A DNA stretch of 64,000 nucleotides from Nonomuraea turcica (GCF_030718205.1 NZ_JAUZQF010000003.1:372001-436000), one strand, 5' to 3'. Shown: positions 8,261 to 17,050, numbered from the stretch's first letter. Notes: generated from the letters alone by a model not told the origin. Translations and numbers: made by a program.

Positions 8261-9316
8261 ATGACTGCTGCGGCAACAGAGCCGGGCAGAACGGAGGCGA
8301 CCCTGGACGACCGGGTCGCCACCCGTTCGCTCGCGGTACGGGTGCTGAGAAGGCCCGAGGTCGGGTCGCTCGTCGGCGCGATCGTGATCTTCGCGCTCTT
8401 CATGATCGTGGCGGTGCCGTTCCGGAACGTCGCCAACATCGGCACGATCCTCTACGGCGCTTCCACCATCGGCATCATGGCCGTCCCCGTGGCGCTCCTC
8501 ATGATCGGCGGCGAGTTCGACCTGTCCGCGGGCGTCGCGGTGACCACCGCCGGGCTGTCGGCGTCGCTGTTCGCCTGGAACTTCGGCCTCAACGTGTGGG
8601 TGGGCGTCATCCTGGCGCTGGCCCTGTCCCTGGGCGTCGGCGCGTTCAACGGCTGGCTGTTGTTCAAAACCGGCCTGCCGAGCTTCCTCGTCACGCTGGG
8701 CACGTTCTTCGTCCTGCAGGGCGTCAACCTCGGCGTCACGCGGCTGCTGACCGGCAACGTCGCCACGGCCGACATCAGCGACATGGACGGCTTCGCCGGC
8801 GCGCAGGCGGTGTTCGGGTCCGAGATCGCGCTCGGCCCGGTCACGCTGAAGGTCACCGTGCTGTACTGGGTCGTGCTGACCGTCGTCGCGGCGCACATCC
8901 TGCTGCGCAGGCAGGCAGGCAACTGGATCTTCGCGGTGGGCGGAGACTCCGCGGCCGCGCGGGCGATCGGCGTCCCCGTACGCGCGACGAAGATCGGCCT
9001 GTTCATGGCCGTCGGGTTCTGCGCATGGCTGTCCGGCATGCACCTGCTGTTCCAGTTCAACACGGTCCAGTCGGGCGAGGGCGTCGGCAAGGAGTTCATC
9101 TTCATCATCGCCGCGGTGATCGGCGGCTGCCTGCTCACCGGAGGCTACGGATCGGTGGTGGGCGCCTCGATCGGCGCGCTGATCTTCGGGATGACCCAGC
9201 TGGGCATCAACTACGCCGGGTGGAACCCCGACTGGTTCAAGGCGTTCCTCGGCGTGATGCTGCTGCTGGCGACCATCGTGAACGTGTACGTCAAGAGGAA
9301 GGCGGACCTTCGATGA
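8261..9316 (+). CDS. ABC transporter permease, RbsC/BPD_transp_2 type
   Basis: 351 residues with roughly ten hydrophobic segments starting at LVGAIVIFALFMIVAVPF. LLMIGGEFDLSAGVAVTTAG is the conserved motif of ribose/inositol-type permeases. AIGVPVRATKIGLFMAVG is the cytoplasmic coupling loop. It forms the membrane channel with the neighbouring lipoprotein and ATPase. It starts 6 nt after the binding-protein stop and its own stop overlaps the ATPase start. Confidence 0.92.
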   Translation: MTAAATEPGRTEATLDDRVATRSLAVRVLRRPEVGSLVGAIVIFALFMIVAVPFRNVANIGTILYGASTIGIMAVPVALLMIGGEFDLSAGVAVTTAGLSASLFAWNFGLNVWVGVILALALSLGVGAFNGWLLFKTGLPSFLVTLGTFFVLQGVNLGVTRLLTGNVATADISDMDGFAGAQAVFGSEIALGPVTLKVTVLYWVVLTVVAAHILLRRQAGNWIFAVGGDSAAARAIGVPVRATKIGLFMAVGFCAWLSGMHLLFQFNTVQSGEGVGKEFIFIIAAVIGGCLLTGGYGSVVGASIGALIFGMTQLGINYAGWNPDWFKAFLGVMLLLATIVNVYVKRKADLR

Positions 9317-10185
9317 GCGCTCCGATCCTCGAGCTCGAGGACGTCGGCAAGAGCTACGGCAACGTCCACGCGCTGCGCGGGTGCAGCCTGCGGGTCCGCC
9401 AGGGCGAGGTCACCTGCGTGCTCGGTGACAACGGCGCGGGAAAGTCGACCCTCATCAAGATCATCTCTGGGCTGCACGACCACAGCGAAGGGGTCATGAA
9501 GGTCGACGGGGAGGCCTGTACGTTCGGCTCCCCGCGCGAGGCCCAGACCGGCGGCATCGCCACGGTGTACCAGGACCTCGCGCTCGCGCCGCTGATGTCG
9601 GTGTGGCGCAACTTCTTCCTTGGCAACGAGATCCGCACCGGGCTCCTGCGCGTCCTGGACATCGAGCGCATGAAGCAGATCTGCCACGACGAGCTGGCCA
9701 AGATGGGGGTGGTCATCCCCGATCTGGACCGCCCGGTGGGCGGACTGTCCGGCGGCCAGCGCCAGTGCATCGCCATCGCACGGGCCATCTATTTCGGCGC
9801 CAGGGTGATCATCCTGGACGAGCCGACCGCCGCCCTCGGCGTCAAGCAGTCCGGCGTCGTCCTGAAGTACATCGTCAAAGCCCGTGACGCCGGCCTCGGC
9901 GTCATCTTCATCACGCACAACCCCCACCACGCCTACCTCGTCGGCAACCACTTCGTGGTTCTCAAGCTGGGCCGCGTCGTGCTCGATGTGCACCGCGACG
10001 ACCTGACCCTGGAGCAGCTGACCACCGAGATGGCCGGCGGCCAGGAGCTCCAGGAGCTCAGCCATGAGCTGCGCGAAGCGGAGCCGGGCAAGGTCGCCGC
10101 ACCCGCCGCGGTGCAGCACGGGGACGTGGAGGCGCCCGACCTCGGCCCCGGCGAGCGTGTGGGCGTCACAGATCCGGAAGGATGA
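9313..10185 (+). CDS. ABC transporter ATP-binding protein
   Basis: 290 residues, a single nucleotide-binding domain. Walker A LGDNGAGKST is near residue 40, the signature LSGGQRQ follows mid-protein, Walker B is VIILDEPTAAL and the H-loop THNPHH. Ribose-type importers in enterobacteria usually have a double ATPase; a single domain is common in actinomycete cyclitol importers. The C-terminal ~40 residues are acidic and Pro/Gly-rich. It overlaps both neighbours by 4 nt. Confidence 0.93.
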   Translation: MSAPILELEDVGKSYGNVHALRGCSLRVRQGEVTCVLGDNGAGKSTLIKIISGLHDHSEGVMKVDGEACTFGSPREAQTGGIATVYQDLALAPLMSVWRNFFLGNEIRTGLLRVLDIERMKQICHDELAKMGVVIPDLDRPVGGLSGGQRQCIAIARAIYFGARVIILDEPTAALGVKQSGVVLKYIVKARDAGLGVIFITHNPHHAYLVGNHFVVLKLGRVVLDVHRDDLTLEQLTTEMAGGQELQELSHELREAEPGKVAAPAAVQHGDVEAPDLGPGERVGVTDPEG

Positions 10186-11684
10186 TGAGTACGTTGACCC
10201 GCATCACCCACCTCATCGGCGGCCGCTCCTGGGAGGGCACTTCCGAGCGCACCGGCGACGTGCACAACCCCGCGACCGGCGCCGTCACCGGCCGTGTCGA
10301 CTTCGCCTCCGCCTCGCTCGTCGGCCAGGCCGTCGAGACGGCTCGGGCGGCGTGGCCCGGCTGGGCGGGCACCTCGCTCGCCAAGCGCGCGCAGGTGCTC
10401 TTCGCCTTCCGCGAGCTGCTGAACGCACGCAAGCACGAGATCGCCGCGCTGATCACCGCCGAGCACGGCAAGGTCCTCGACGACGCGCTCGGCGAGGTCA
10501 CCCGGGGCCTGGAGGTCGCCGAGTTCGCCTGCGGCATCCCGCACCTGCTCAAGGGCGGGTTCAGCGAGAACGCCTCCACCAAGGTCGACGTCTACTCCCT
10601 CCGGCAGCCGCTCGGCGTCGTGGCCGTGATCTCGCCGTTCAACTTCCCGGCCATGGTGCCGCTGTGGTTCATCCCGGTCGCCATCGCCTGCGGCAACGCG
10701 GTGATCCTCAAGCCCAGCGAAAAGGACCCCTCGGCGGCCCTCGCCGTGGCCCGCCTGTGGACCGAGGCCGGCCTGCCCGACGGGATCATGAACGTCGTGC
10801 ACGGCGACAAGGAAGCCGTGGACGCGCTGCTCACCCACCCCGACGTGCGGGGGATCTCCTTCGTCGGCTCCACCCCGATCGCCAGGTACGTCTACGAGAC
10901 CGGCACCGCACATGGCAAGCGGGTCCAGGCGCTGGGCGGTGCCAAGAACCACATGCTCGTCCTGCCCGACGCCGACCTCGACCTGGTCGCCGACGCCGCG
11001 GTCAACGCCGGCTTCGGCTCGGCGGGGGAGCGGTGCATGGCGATCTCGGCGCTCGTCGCGGTCGACACCATCGCCGACGACCTCGTCGAGAAGATCAAGG
11101 AGCGCATGGGCAAGCTGCGTACCGGCGACGGCACCCGCGGCTGCGACATGGGCCCGCTGGTCACCGGCCAGCACCGCGACAAGGTGGCCGGCTACGTCGA
11201 GACGGGAGCCGCGGAGGGGGCGGCTCTCGTCGTCGACGGCCGGGAGGGGGACTTCGACGGCGGCCAGGATGGCTTCTGGCTCGGCCCTACCCTGTTCGAC
11301 CACGTCACGCCGGACATGTCCATCTACCGTGACGAGATCTTCGGGCCTGTGCTGTCCGTCGTCCGGGTGCAGTCCTATGACGAAGGGCTCGCCCTCATCA
11401 ACGCCAACCCGTACGGCAACGGCACGGCCATCTTCACCAACGACGGAGGGGCGGCGCGGCGCTTCCAGAACGAGGTGGAGGTGGGCATGGTGGGCATCAA
11501 CGTGCCGATCCCGGTGCCGGTGGCGTACTACTCCTTCGGCGGCTGGAAGAGCAGCCTGTTCGGCGACACCCACGCGCACGGGACCGAAGGCGTGCACTTC
11601 TTCACCCGCGGCAAGGTCGTCACCTCGCGCTGGCTCGACCCCAGCCACGGCGGCCTCAACCTCGGCTTCCCACAGAACGACTGA
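10182..11684 (+). CDS. iolA: CoA-acylating methylmalonate-semialdehyde dehydrogenase
   Basis: 500 residues, aldehyde dehydrogenase superfamily. The motif GSAGERCMAIS places the catalytic Cys at residue 285. ISPFNFPAMVPLWFIPVAIA and SFVGSTPIARY are typical of the MmsA/IolA branch. It converts malonate semialdehyde, the C3 product of inositol cleavage, to acetyl-CoA. Two tandem ATGs (10182, 10185) follow GGAAGG. It is the last gene of the first operon and converges on the ArsR gene. Confidence 0.93.
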   Translation: MMSTLTRITHLIGGRSWEGTSERTGDVHNPATGAVTGRVDFASASLVGQAVETARAAWPGWAGTSLAKRAQVLFAFRELLNARKHEIAALITAEHGKVLDDALGEVTRGLEVAEFACGIPHLLKGGFSENASTKVDVYSLRQPLGVVAVISPFNFPAMVPLWFIPVAIACGNAVILKPSEKDPSAALAVARLWTEAGLPDGIMNVVHGDKEAVDALLTHPDVRGISFVGSTPIARYVYETGTAHGKRVQALGGAKNHMLVLPDADLDLVADAAVNAGFGSAGERCMAISALVAVDTIADDLVEKIKERMGKLRTGDGTRGCDMGPLVTGQHRDKVAGYVETGAAEGAALVVDGREGDFDGGQDGFWLGPTLFDHVTPDMSIYRDEIFGPVLSVVRVQSYDEGLALINANPYGNGTAIFTNDGGAARRFQNEVEVGMVGINVPIPVPVAYYSFGGWKSSLFGDTHAHGTEGVHFFTRGKVVTSRWLDPSHGGLNLGFPQND

Positions 11685-11714
11685 CGACCAGGAGGACTGT
11701 GGGCACCCGCGGCG

Positions 11715-12080
11715 TCAAGGCCGGCGCGTAGCCCGGGCGGCCTCGCCGCTTCGTGTCTCGCGGTGGGCGGACTCGGCGATCTGCTTGATCCTTTGCAGCC
11801 GGGCGTCCCACCGTGCCGCGACGTCCGCCATCGCCCGGACGGCCGCGTCGAGCCGTTCCGGGCGGACGGAGTAGCGCACTTCGCGGCCGTCCCGCCGGGC
11901 CTCGACGAGCCCGGCGCGGTCGAGGACCGCCAGGTGCTTGGCGACCGCCTGACGGGTGAAGGGCAGCTCGGCGGCGAGGGCGGTGGGCGTCGCCTCGCCG
12001 AGGGCCAGCAGGACGTCAAGAAGCCGGCGACGGCCCGGTTCGGTGACCGCCGCCAGGAGCTCCTCGTCTTCGGGGTTCAT
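11715..12080 (-). CDS. ArsR-family winged-helix repressor
   Basis: 121 residues. The HTH is FTRQAVAKHLAVLDRAGLVEARRDGREVRYSV, preceded by PGRRRLLDVLLALGEATPTALAAELP. No Cys cluster for metal sensing is seen, so it belongs to the non-metal ArsR group that is usually paired with SRPBCC proteins. ATG 12080 overlaps the stop of the upstream SRPBCC gene by one base. It likely autorepresses the pair through the two palindromes at 12578 and 12624. Confidence 0.92.
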   Translation of the reverse strand: MNPEDEELLAAVTEPGRRRLLDVLLALGEATPTALAAELPFTRQAVAKHLAVLDRAGLVEARRDGREVRYSVRPERLDAAVRAMADVAARWDARLQRIKQIAESAHRETRSGEAARATRRP

Positions 12081-12556
12081 CACTTCACTGCTGCCCGGTC
12101 CTTCACGGAAGCGTACGCCACCAGGTCGGCGAGGTGCTTGCTCCAGCCGTGGGTGTGCTCCTGCGCGTAGGTGGCCTTCTGCTCCTCGGTCCAGTCGATC
12201 TCGCTGAGGCCGCTCTCGGTGACCCGCAAGCGGGTGCTCTCGCCCTCTGGGGTGAGCGTGAACTCCACGAGCACGGAGTTGCCCTCGCGCGGCACGGCAC
12301 CCTCCGGGTAGGCCCAGCGGAAGGAGAACAGGCGAGGCCGATCGAGGGTCACCACGGTGATCTCGGCGGTGACCGGTTCGGTGATGTCGATGGCTGCCCG
12401 GTCGGTCCAGGTGAGCGCGCCCTTGCCGCCCTCCCGTACGTCGATGTCCGCGGCGTTGGTGAACCAGCTGCTGATCTGGTCCGGCTCGGTCACCGCGCCC
12501 CAGACCACGTCGACCGGCGCCTCGATCAGGATTTCTTGTTCGATGCTCGGAATCAT
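12080..12556 (-). CDS. SRPBCC / AHSA1-domain protein
   Basis: 158 residues. IEQEILIEAPVDVVWGAVTE opens the START/SRPBCC fold, with SSWFTNAADIDVREGGKG and VEFTLTPEGESTRLRVTESG in the middle strands and a C-terminal helix containing GWSKHLADLVAY. These AHSA1-like proteins bind hydrophobic ligands; no ligand can be assigned. It is the promoter-proximal gene of a two-gene operon with the ArsR repressor. Confidence 0.9.
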   Translation of the reverse strand: MIPSIEQEILIEAPVDVVWGAVTEPDQISSWFTNAADIDVREGGKGALTWTDRAAIDITEPVTAEITVVTLDRPRLFSFRWAYPEGAVPREGNSVLVEFTLTPEGESTRLRVTESGLSEIDWTEEQKATYAQEHTHGWSKHLADLVAYASVKDRAAVK

Positions 12557-12577
12557 GACGATCCTTCCGTCTCATGT

Positions 12578-12592
12578 GCAACCTTTGGTTGC
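12578..12592. promoter_or_regulatory. ArsR operator 1
   Basis: GCAACCTTTGGTTGC is a perfect 6-3-6 palindrome located at the expected transcription start of the SRPBCC-ArsR operon, just downstream of its -10 box. Confidence 0.8.
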
Positions 12593-12598
12593 GCGTTC

Positions 12599-12627
12599 AC
12601 GTTAGCAAGCGCTCTTCGAACGCGCAA
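12599..12627 (-). promoter_or_regulatory. promoter of the SRPBCC-ArsR operon
   Basis: On the minus strand, -35 TTGCGC (12627-12622), a 17-nt spacer and -10 TAACGT (12604-12599). The -35 box overlaps ArsR operator 2 and the start site falls at operator 1, a repressible layout. Confidence 0.65.
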
Positions 12628-12638
12628 CCTCTGGTTGC
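12624..12638. promoter_or_regulatory. ArsR operator 2
   Basis: GCAACCTCTGGTTGC has the same arms as operator 1, with a one-base change in the centre and flanking C/G that extend the symmetry to 17 bp. It lies 46 bp from operator 1 and overlaps the -35 box. Confidence 0.8.
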
Positions 12639-12670
12639 GTGTCATGATGACGGCCGACCCGATGATCGGG

Positions 12671-13720
12671 TCACGGTCGCGGTGGCGCGGTGGTGCCGCG
12701 GACGACGAGCCGGGCGTCGAGGATGAGCTCGCGGGAGGGCAGCCGGTGGTCGTCCAGGCGCTCCACCGCCGAGCGCACCGCGAGCTGGGCCATCTGCTCT
12801 GCGTCCTGGCGCACGGTGGTGAGGTTGATGTGGGACAGATGCGCCATGTGGCTGTCGTCGTAACCGACCACCGAGATGTCCCGCGGGATGCCGACCCCCG
12901 CGCGGCTGAGCGCGTGCATGAGCCCCATGGCGCACCGGTCGTTGCCGGCCAGCACGGCGGTCGGCAACCGGTCGTCGTGCAGCAAGGTCTCGCCGGCCGT
13001 CTCGCCGGACTCCTCGGTGTGATCTCCCGGCAGGACCCGGATCTCGTCCTGCAGTCCGTGGTCGCGCATAGCGGCGCGGTAGGCGTGGCGGCGTTCGGCG
13101 GAGCCGGGCCCGTCGCCGCCGTCGATGTGGACGATGGCGCGGTGGCCGAGGCCGACCAGATGGTCCACGGCCTGTCGCATGCCCTTGTTCTCCGCGGTGT
13201 GGACGGTGTCGACGCCGTTGGCCGGGACGCGCCGTCCCACGACCACGGTGGGGGTGTGCGTCCCCAGCTCGGCGAGGTAGCCGGTCTCGGCGTTCGGGCC
13301 GAGCAGGATCAACGCCTCGCAGCGGTGGCCCAGCAGGGCTTCCACGACCTTCCGCTCGTCCCGCGCGGGGCCGAGCGCGCTGAGCAGGACCTCGTAACCG
13401 AGCCGTTCGGCCTCGGCGTAGATCGCCTCGACGAGGTCGGCGTGGAAGGCGTTGCGGATATTGATCATCACGCCGAGGACCATGCTGCGGTTGCGGGCGA
13501 GCAGCCGCGCCGCGTTGTCCGGGCGGTAGCCGAGCTCGTCGGCGGCGCGGAGCACGCGGTCGCGTGTCTCCTTGCTCGCCCCCGGCTCGTTGCGGAACAC
13601 GAGCGAGACCAGCGCCCGTGACACGCCTACCCGCGCAGCGACATCCGCCATCGTGGGACGCTTGGCCCGCGCCGATGCTCTCGTCTTGGACGGCTCGGAT
13701 TCCGGGGCCTGCTCCACCAT
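12671..13720 (-). CDS. LacI-family repressor of the second inositol-like cluster
   Basis: 349 residues. The HTH is PTMADVAARVGVSRALVSLVF with the hinge NAARLLARNRSM, then a periplasmic-binding-like effector domain (VLGVMINIRNAFHADLVEAI). ATG 13720 is preferred because AGGAAAGGG sits just upstream; an in-frame ATG at 13783 has no such site. It is divergent from the ABC importer operon at 14022. Operators of LacI symmetry lie at 13793 and 14064. The effector is presumably the imported cyclitol or an early intermediate. Confidence 0.93.
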   Translation of the reverse strand: MVEQAPESEPSKTRASARAKRPTMADVAARVGVSRALVSLVFRNEPGASKETRDRVLRAADELGYRPDNAARLLARNRSMVLGVMINIRNAFHADLVEAIYAEAERLGYEVLLSALGPARDERKVVEALLGHRCEALILLGPNAETGYLAELGTHTPTVVVGRRVPANGVDTVHTAENKGMRQAVDHLVGLGHRAIVHIDGGDGPGSAERRHAYRAAMRDHGLQDEIRVLPGDHTEESGETAGETLLHDDRLPTAVLAGNDRCAMGLMHALSRAGVGIPRDISVVGYDDSHMAHLSHINLTTVRQDAEQMAQLAVRSAVERLDDHRLPSRELILDARLVVRGTTAPPRP

Positions 13721-14021
13721 CAACCCTTTCCTGATGTGCGCAGCTCGTCGCAAGCCGTTGACATCCGGTGTGACCGCGCTCATAGTAACAGGAACTAGAG
13801 CGCGCTAGTAGCGCGGGAGTCTTTGTAAAGACAAAAGAATGTCAAGACACCCTATTGACAAGGTGCTTCATGTGCCGGTTACATCGGGGAATCGCAGCCG
13901 ACACACGGTGCCGGCTGACGCGTTAAGGGGCTGTTGCGCGTCGCAGCACAGCCCCCGCAACCTCTCGATGTCCCCCTGATCCACAAGGCCGTGGCCACTC
14001 CCCGGGAGAGGTAGAACCAAA
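13721..14021. promoter_or_regulatory. divergent control region between LacI gene and importer operon
   Basis: 301 bp without a gene. It holds the LacI ribosome-binding site, LacI operator O1 (13793-13810), a 14-bp palindrome GTCTTTGTAAAGAC (13819-13832), and a promoter for the importer with -35 TTGACA (13855-13860) and a -10 at GTTACA/TTACAT (13878-13884). That leaves an untranslated leader of roughly 130 nt in which no riboswitch was recognised. Confidence 0.65.
13793..13810. promoter_or_regulatory. LacI operator O1
   Basis: AACTAGAGCGCGCTAGTA is a near-palindrome centred on CG, as is usual for LacI-family sites. A related 18-mer of reversed polarity occurs at 14064-14081; 13 bases (13793-13805) are the exact reverse complement of 14069-14081. 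Confidence 0.65.
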
Positions 14022-15095
14022 GTGCCGTACTCCATTCGCAGACCCCGTCGTCGGCACAGCATTAACTTGCGCGCTCTAGTTTCCGCGCCCCTTCTCGTGC
14101 TCGCCCTCGTCGGCTGCTCGAACGCCTCGAGCGATGCCGGCGCCGGTTCGAGCGCACCGTCCACGGGGCCCGCCGCGGCCGCCTCGGGGGCGGGGCTGCA
14201 GTCCGGGCTCGGCAGCCGGGCACAGAACCGTAAGATCACGTTCCTGCTCTCCCAGGATCCGGGGGACTCCTTCTGGGGCACCATCTCGCAGGGCGCCAAG
14301 GACGCGGCCAAGCTGTTCAACGTCGAGTTGAACCTGCAGACGAGCCAGGGCGACCCGGGCAAGTACAACGACCTGATCGGCAGCGCCGTCGCGGACAAGC
14401 CCGCCGCCATCGCCGTGGTGATCGACGACCCGAAGCGCTACACCGAGAACGTCTGCGCCGCCTCCAAGGCCGGCATCGCGGTGCTCGCGTACAACATCAC
14501 GCAGGAAGGCGACGTCGCCGCGTGCACCTCGGGCTTCGTCGGCCAGAACTTCGAGGACGCGGGCTTCCTGCTCGGCCAGCGCCTGATCGCCGAAGCGAAG
14601 CTGCCGCAGGGGGCCAAGGTGTTCACCCCGGTCGAGTTCCCCGACCAGGTGTACGCCATCCAGCGCAACGCCGGGGTCCAGAAGGCCCTCGACGCCATAG
14701 GCGCGAAGACCGAGACGGTCGCGACCGGCATCGACGACGCGGGCGCGCTGGACAAGATGAGCCAGTATCTGCTCGGTCACAAGGACGTCGCGGCCATCGT
14801 GCCGCTGGGCGGCACCCCGCACCGCAACATCGAGGCGGCCATGAACGACGTCGGCGTCAAGGTCCCGGTGGTCGGCTTCGACCTGTCCAAGCCGGTCATC
14901 GACGGTATCAAGAGCGGGACCATCATCGCCGCCGCGGACCAGCAGCCGTACATCCAGGGCTTCCAGACCGTGGCCCAACTGGCTCTGAAGCTCGACTTCG
15001 GCCTCAGCCCCGCCACGATCAACTCCGGCGGCGGCGGTCTGGTGGACAAGTCCAACGTCGCGGTCGTCGAGCAACTGGCAGGCACGATCCGCTGA
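14022..15095 (+). CDS. ABC sugar-type substrate-binding lipoprotein
   Basis: 357 residues from GTG 14022. The basic N-terminus RRPRRRHSINLR is followed by a hydrophobic stretch and the lipobox ALVGC, then a Ser/Ala/Gly linker. The binding domain (FLLSQDPGDSFWGTISQGAK, ADKPAAIAVVIDDPKRY, VLAYNITQEGDVAACTSGFV) is a distant paralogue of the protein at 7265. Codons 15-20 overlap LacI operator O2. It is the first gene of the 14022-19837 operon and presumably determines import specificity. Confidence 0.92.
   Translation: MPYSIRRPRRRHSINLRALVSAPLLVLALVGCSNASSDAGAGSSAPSTGPAAAASGAGLQSGLGSRAQNRKITFLLSQDPGDSFWGTISQGAKDAAKLFNVELNLQTSQGDPGKYNDLIGSAVADKPAAIAVVIDDPKRYTENVCAASKAGIAVLAYNITQEGDVAACTSGFVGQNFEDAGFLLGQRLIAEAKLPQGAKVFTPVEFPDQVYAIQRNAGVQKALDAIGAKTETVATGIDDAGALDKMSQYLLGHKDVAAIVPLGGTPHRNIEAAMNDVGVKVPVVGFDLSKPVIDGIKSGTIIAAADQQPYIQGFQTVAQLALKLDFGLSPATINSGGGGLVDKSNVAVVEQLAGTIR
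14064..14081. promoter_or_regulatory. LacI operator O2 inside the binding-protein signal sequence
   Basis: AACTTGCGCGCTCTAGTT keeps the LacI centre and outer arms of O1 in opposite orientation. It lies about 271 bp (centre to centre) from O1 with the promoter between them, which would suit DNA looping. Confidence 0.55.
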
Positions 15096-15185
15096 CCCAA
15101 CCGGGACCGGGGCGGGCCCGAACGGGCCACCGGGCCTGCCCCCCACCGGTCGCCCATCGCGACGGACATGGAGAGTCAAGCAGCC

Positions 15186-16244
15186 ATGAGCAACACGACC
15201 AGCGGCGGAGCGCCGTCGCCGACGATGCAGGATCAGCCCACGGTGGCGGTCCCCACCCCTCACGTCCGTACTGAGCCGTTCGGCGGGTGGCTTCGGCTGG
15301 TACGCGGCCGCGGCGCGCTCGAGATCGGCATCATCTTCGTGCTGGTGCAAATCGGGTGCGTCATCGCCTACCTGGTGGCGCCGGACAGCTTCCCCTACCT
15401 GTCAGAGGCCAACTTCAACGTCCTCAGCCAGTCGATCCCCGTCCTGGCGATCCTGGCGATCGGCGCGGGCGTGCTGATGATCGCGGGCGAGTTCGACCTG
15501 TCGCTGGGGATGAACTACACCTTCTGCGCGCTGGTGTTCATCCACTGGTACTCCAGCGGGAACGTCATCGGCGCGTTCCTCGTGACCTTCGCCATGGGCA
15601 TCGGCATCGCCCTGCTCAACGGCGTGATCGTGGCCAGGTTCAAGATCCCGTCGTTCATCGTCACGCTCGGCATGATGTTGTTCTGGGACGGCGCCGCGCT
15701 GTTCTACAACGGCACGTCGGCCGCGCGCATGCAGCGCGGCGAGACCCTGCAGACCATCTTCGCCGGGCAGATCGGCCCCTTCCGCGGTCAGGTCGTGTGG
15801 CTGGTCCTGGTCGGGGTGTTCTTCTGGGTGCTCATGCACCGCCACAAGCTCGGCAACCACATCTTCGCCGTCGGCGGCAACGAGTCCGCCGCCCGGGCGA
15901 TCTCCATCAACCCGGCCCGCGTCAAGCTGATCGCCTTCGGCATCCTCGGGCTGTGCGTGGCGCTCGCCGCGATCCTCGTCGCCGTGCGGACGCAGTCCGT
16001 CCAGCCCGGCACCGGCCGCGGCATGGAGCTGCAGGCCATCGCCGCGGCCGTGGTCGGCGGCGTGTCGCTGCGCGGCGGCAAGGGGAGCGTGCTCGGCATG
16101 GTGCTCGGCGCGGCGCTCATCCTCGTGCTGCAGGACATCCTGCTGCTCTCCGGCGCCCCCGGCTTCTACCTCAACCTCTTCATCGGCGTGATCATCGTCG
16201 CCGCCGCCGTCTTCAACCGCCTCATCGAAGGGAAAGCCGAATGA
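15186..16244 (+). CDS. ABC transporter permease, RbsC/BPD_transp_2 type
   Basis: 352 residues from ATG 15186, which has GGAGAG 10 nt upstream; an in-frame ATG at 15168 would add six residues. About ten membrane segments follow a soluble N-terminus, with ARGALEIG preceding IIFVLVQIGCVIAYLVAP. VLMIAGEFDLSLGMNYTFCA is the conserved family motif. Partner of the lipoprotein at 14022 and the ATPase at 16241, whose start overlaps its stop. Confidence 0.91.
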   Translation: MSNTTSGGAPSPTMQDQPTVAVPTPHVRTEPFGGWLRLVRGRGALEIGIIFVLVQIGCVIAYLVAPDSFPYLSEANFNVLSQSIPVLAILAIGAGVLMIAGEFDLSLGMNYTFCALVFIHWYSSGNVIGAFLVTFAMGIGIALLNGVIVARFKIPSFIVTLGMMLFWDGAALFYNGTSAARMQRGETLQTIFAGQIGPFRGQVVWLVLVGVFFWVLMHRHKLGNHIFAVGGNESAARAISINPARVKLIAFGILGLCVALAAILVAVRTQSVQPGTGRGMELQAIAAAVVGGVSLRGGKGSVLGMVLGAALILVLQDILLLSGAPGFYLNLFIGVIIVAAAVFNRLIEGKAE

Positions 16245-17047
16245 GCTCGAACGGCCCCGAGCCGGGCGGCGAGGTCCTCCTGGAGCTGTCGGGCATCACC
16301 AAGCGCTACGGGCCCAACGTCGTCCTGAACGACGTCGGCTTCCAGATCCGCAAGGGCGAGGTGGTCGGCCTGCTCGGCGACAACGGCGCGGGCAAATCCA
16401 CCCTGGTCAAGATCATGTCGGGGGTCATCCGGGCGGACGCCGGCGAATACGCCTGGCGCGGCGAGAAGCTGACCGCGCCGACCCGCCAGGACACCGAGAG
16501 GCTCGGCATCGAGACGATCTTCCAGGACTCGGCACTGGTCCCGTCACTCACCATCACCCGCAACATCTTCATGGGCCGCGAGCTCACCAACCGGCTCGGC
16601 CTGCTGAAGCTGCGCGCGATGGACCACATCGCCGGGGACATCCTCGACAGCGTCGTGACGATCGAGGGCATCAAGAGCCCCCGGCAGCTCGTCAGCTCGC
16701 TCTCGGGCGGGCAGCAGCAGGCGGTGGCGATCGCCCGCGCCGTGCACTTCAAACGCAGCCTGCTCATCCTCGACGAGCCCACCAGCGCCCTGGCCGTGCG
16801 GGCCACCGAGGCCCTGCTGGCCTACCTCACCCGGCTCAAGGGCGAGGGCGTCAGCTCGGTCCTGGTCACGCACAACCTCCACCACGCGTACGAGGTGTGC
16901 GACCGGCACATCGTGATGAACCACGGCCGCAAGATCCTCGACACCACGCGCGAGCAGACCTCCGTCAAGGAGCTCACCGCCGCCGTGGTCGAGGGCGAGA
17001 CCGGGCTGCGGCGCCACCGCGAGACCCTGACCACTGATGGGAGATAG
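16241..17047 (+). CDS. ABC transporter ATP-binding protein
   Basis: 268 residues, one nucleotide-binding domain: Walker A LLGDNGAGKST, signature SLSGGQQQAVAIARA, Walker B LLILDEPTSAL, H-loop VTHNLHH. It energises the second importer. Closest in-window relative is the ATPase at 9313, suggesting the two importers arose by duplication. ATG 16241 overlaps the permease stop; the next gene starts 3 nt after its TAG. Confidence 0.93.
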   Translation: MSSNGPEPGGEVLLELSGITKRYGPNVVLNDVGFQIRKGEVVGLLGDNGAGKSTLVKIMSGVIRADAGEYAWRGEKLTAPTRQDTERLGIETIFQDSALVPSLTITRNIFMGRELTNRLGLLKLRAMDHIAGDILDSVVTIEGIKSPRQLVSSLSGGQQQAVAIARAVHFKRSLLILDEPTSALAVRATEALLAYLTRLKGEGVSSVLVTHNLHHAYEVCDRHIVMNHGRKILDTTREQTSVKELTAAVVEGETGLRRHRETLTTDGR

Positions 17048-17050
17048 GCA

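Noticed and set aside
13891..14021. Riboswitch in the ~130-nt leader of the second importer operon
   Set aside because: No conserved riboswitch core or strong hairpin/terminator pair could be recognised by eye.
14022..14063. Starting the binding protein downstream of operator O2
   Set aside because: This would remove part of the basic region and signal peptide; the GTG at 14022 gives a complete lipoprotein leader, so O2 is taken as intragenic.
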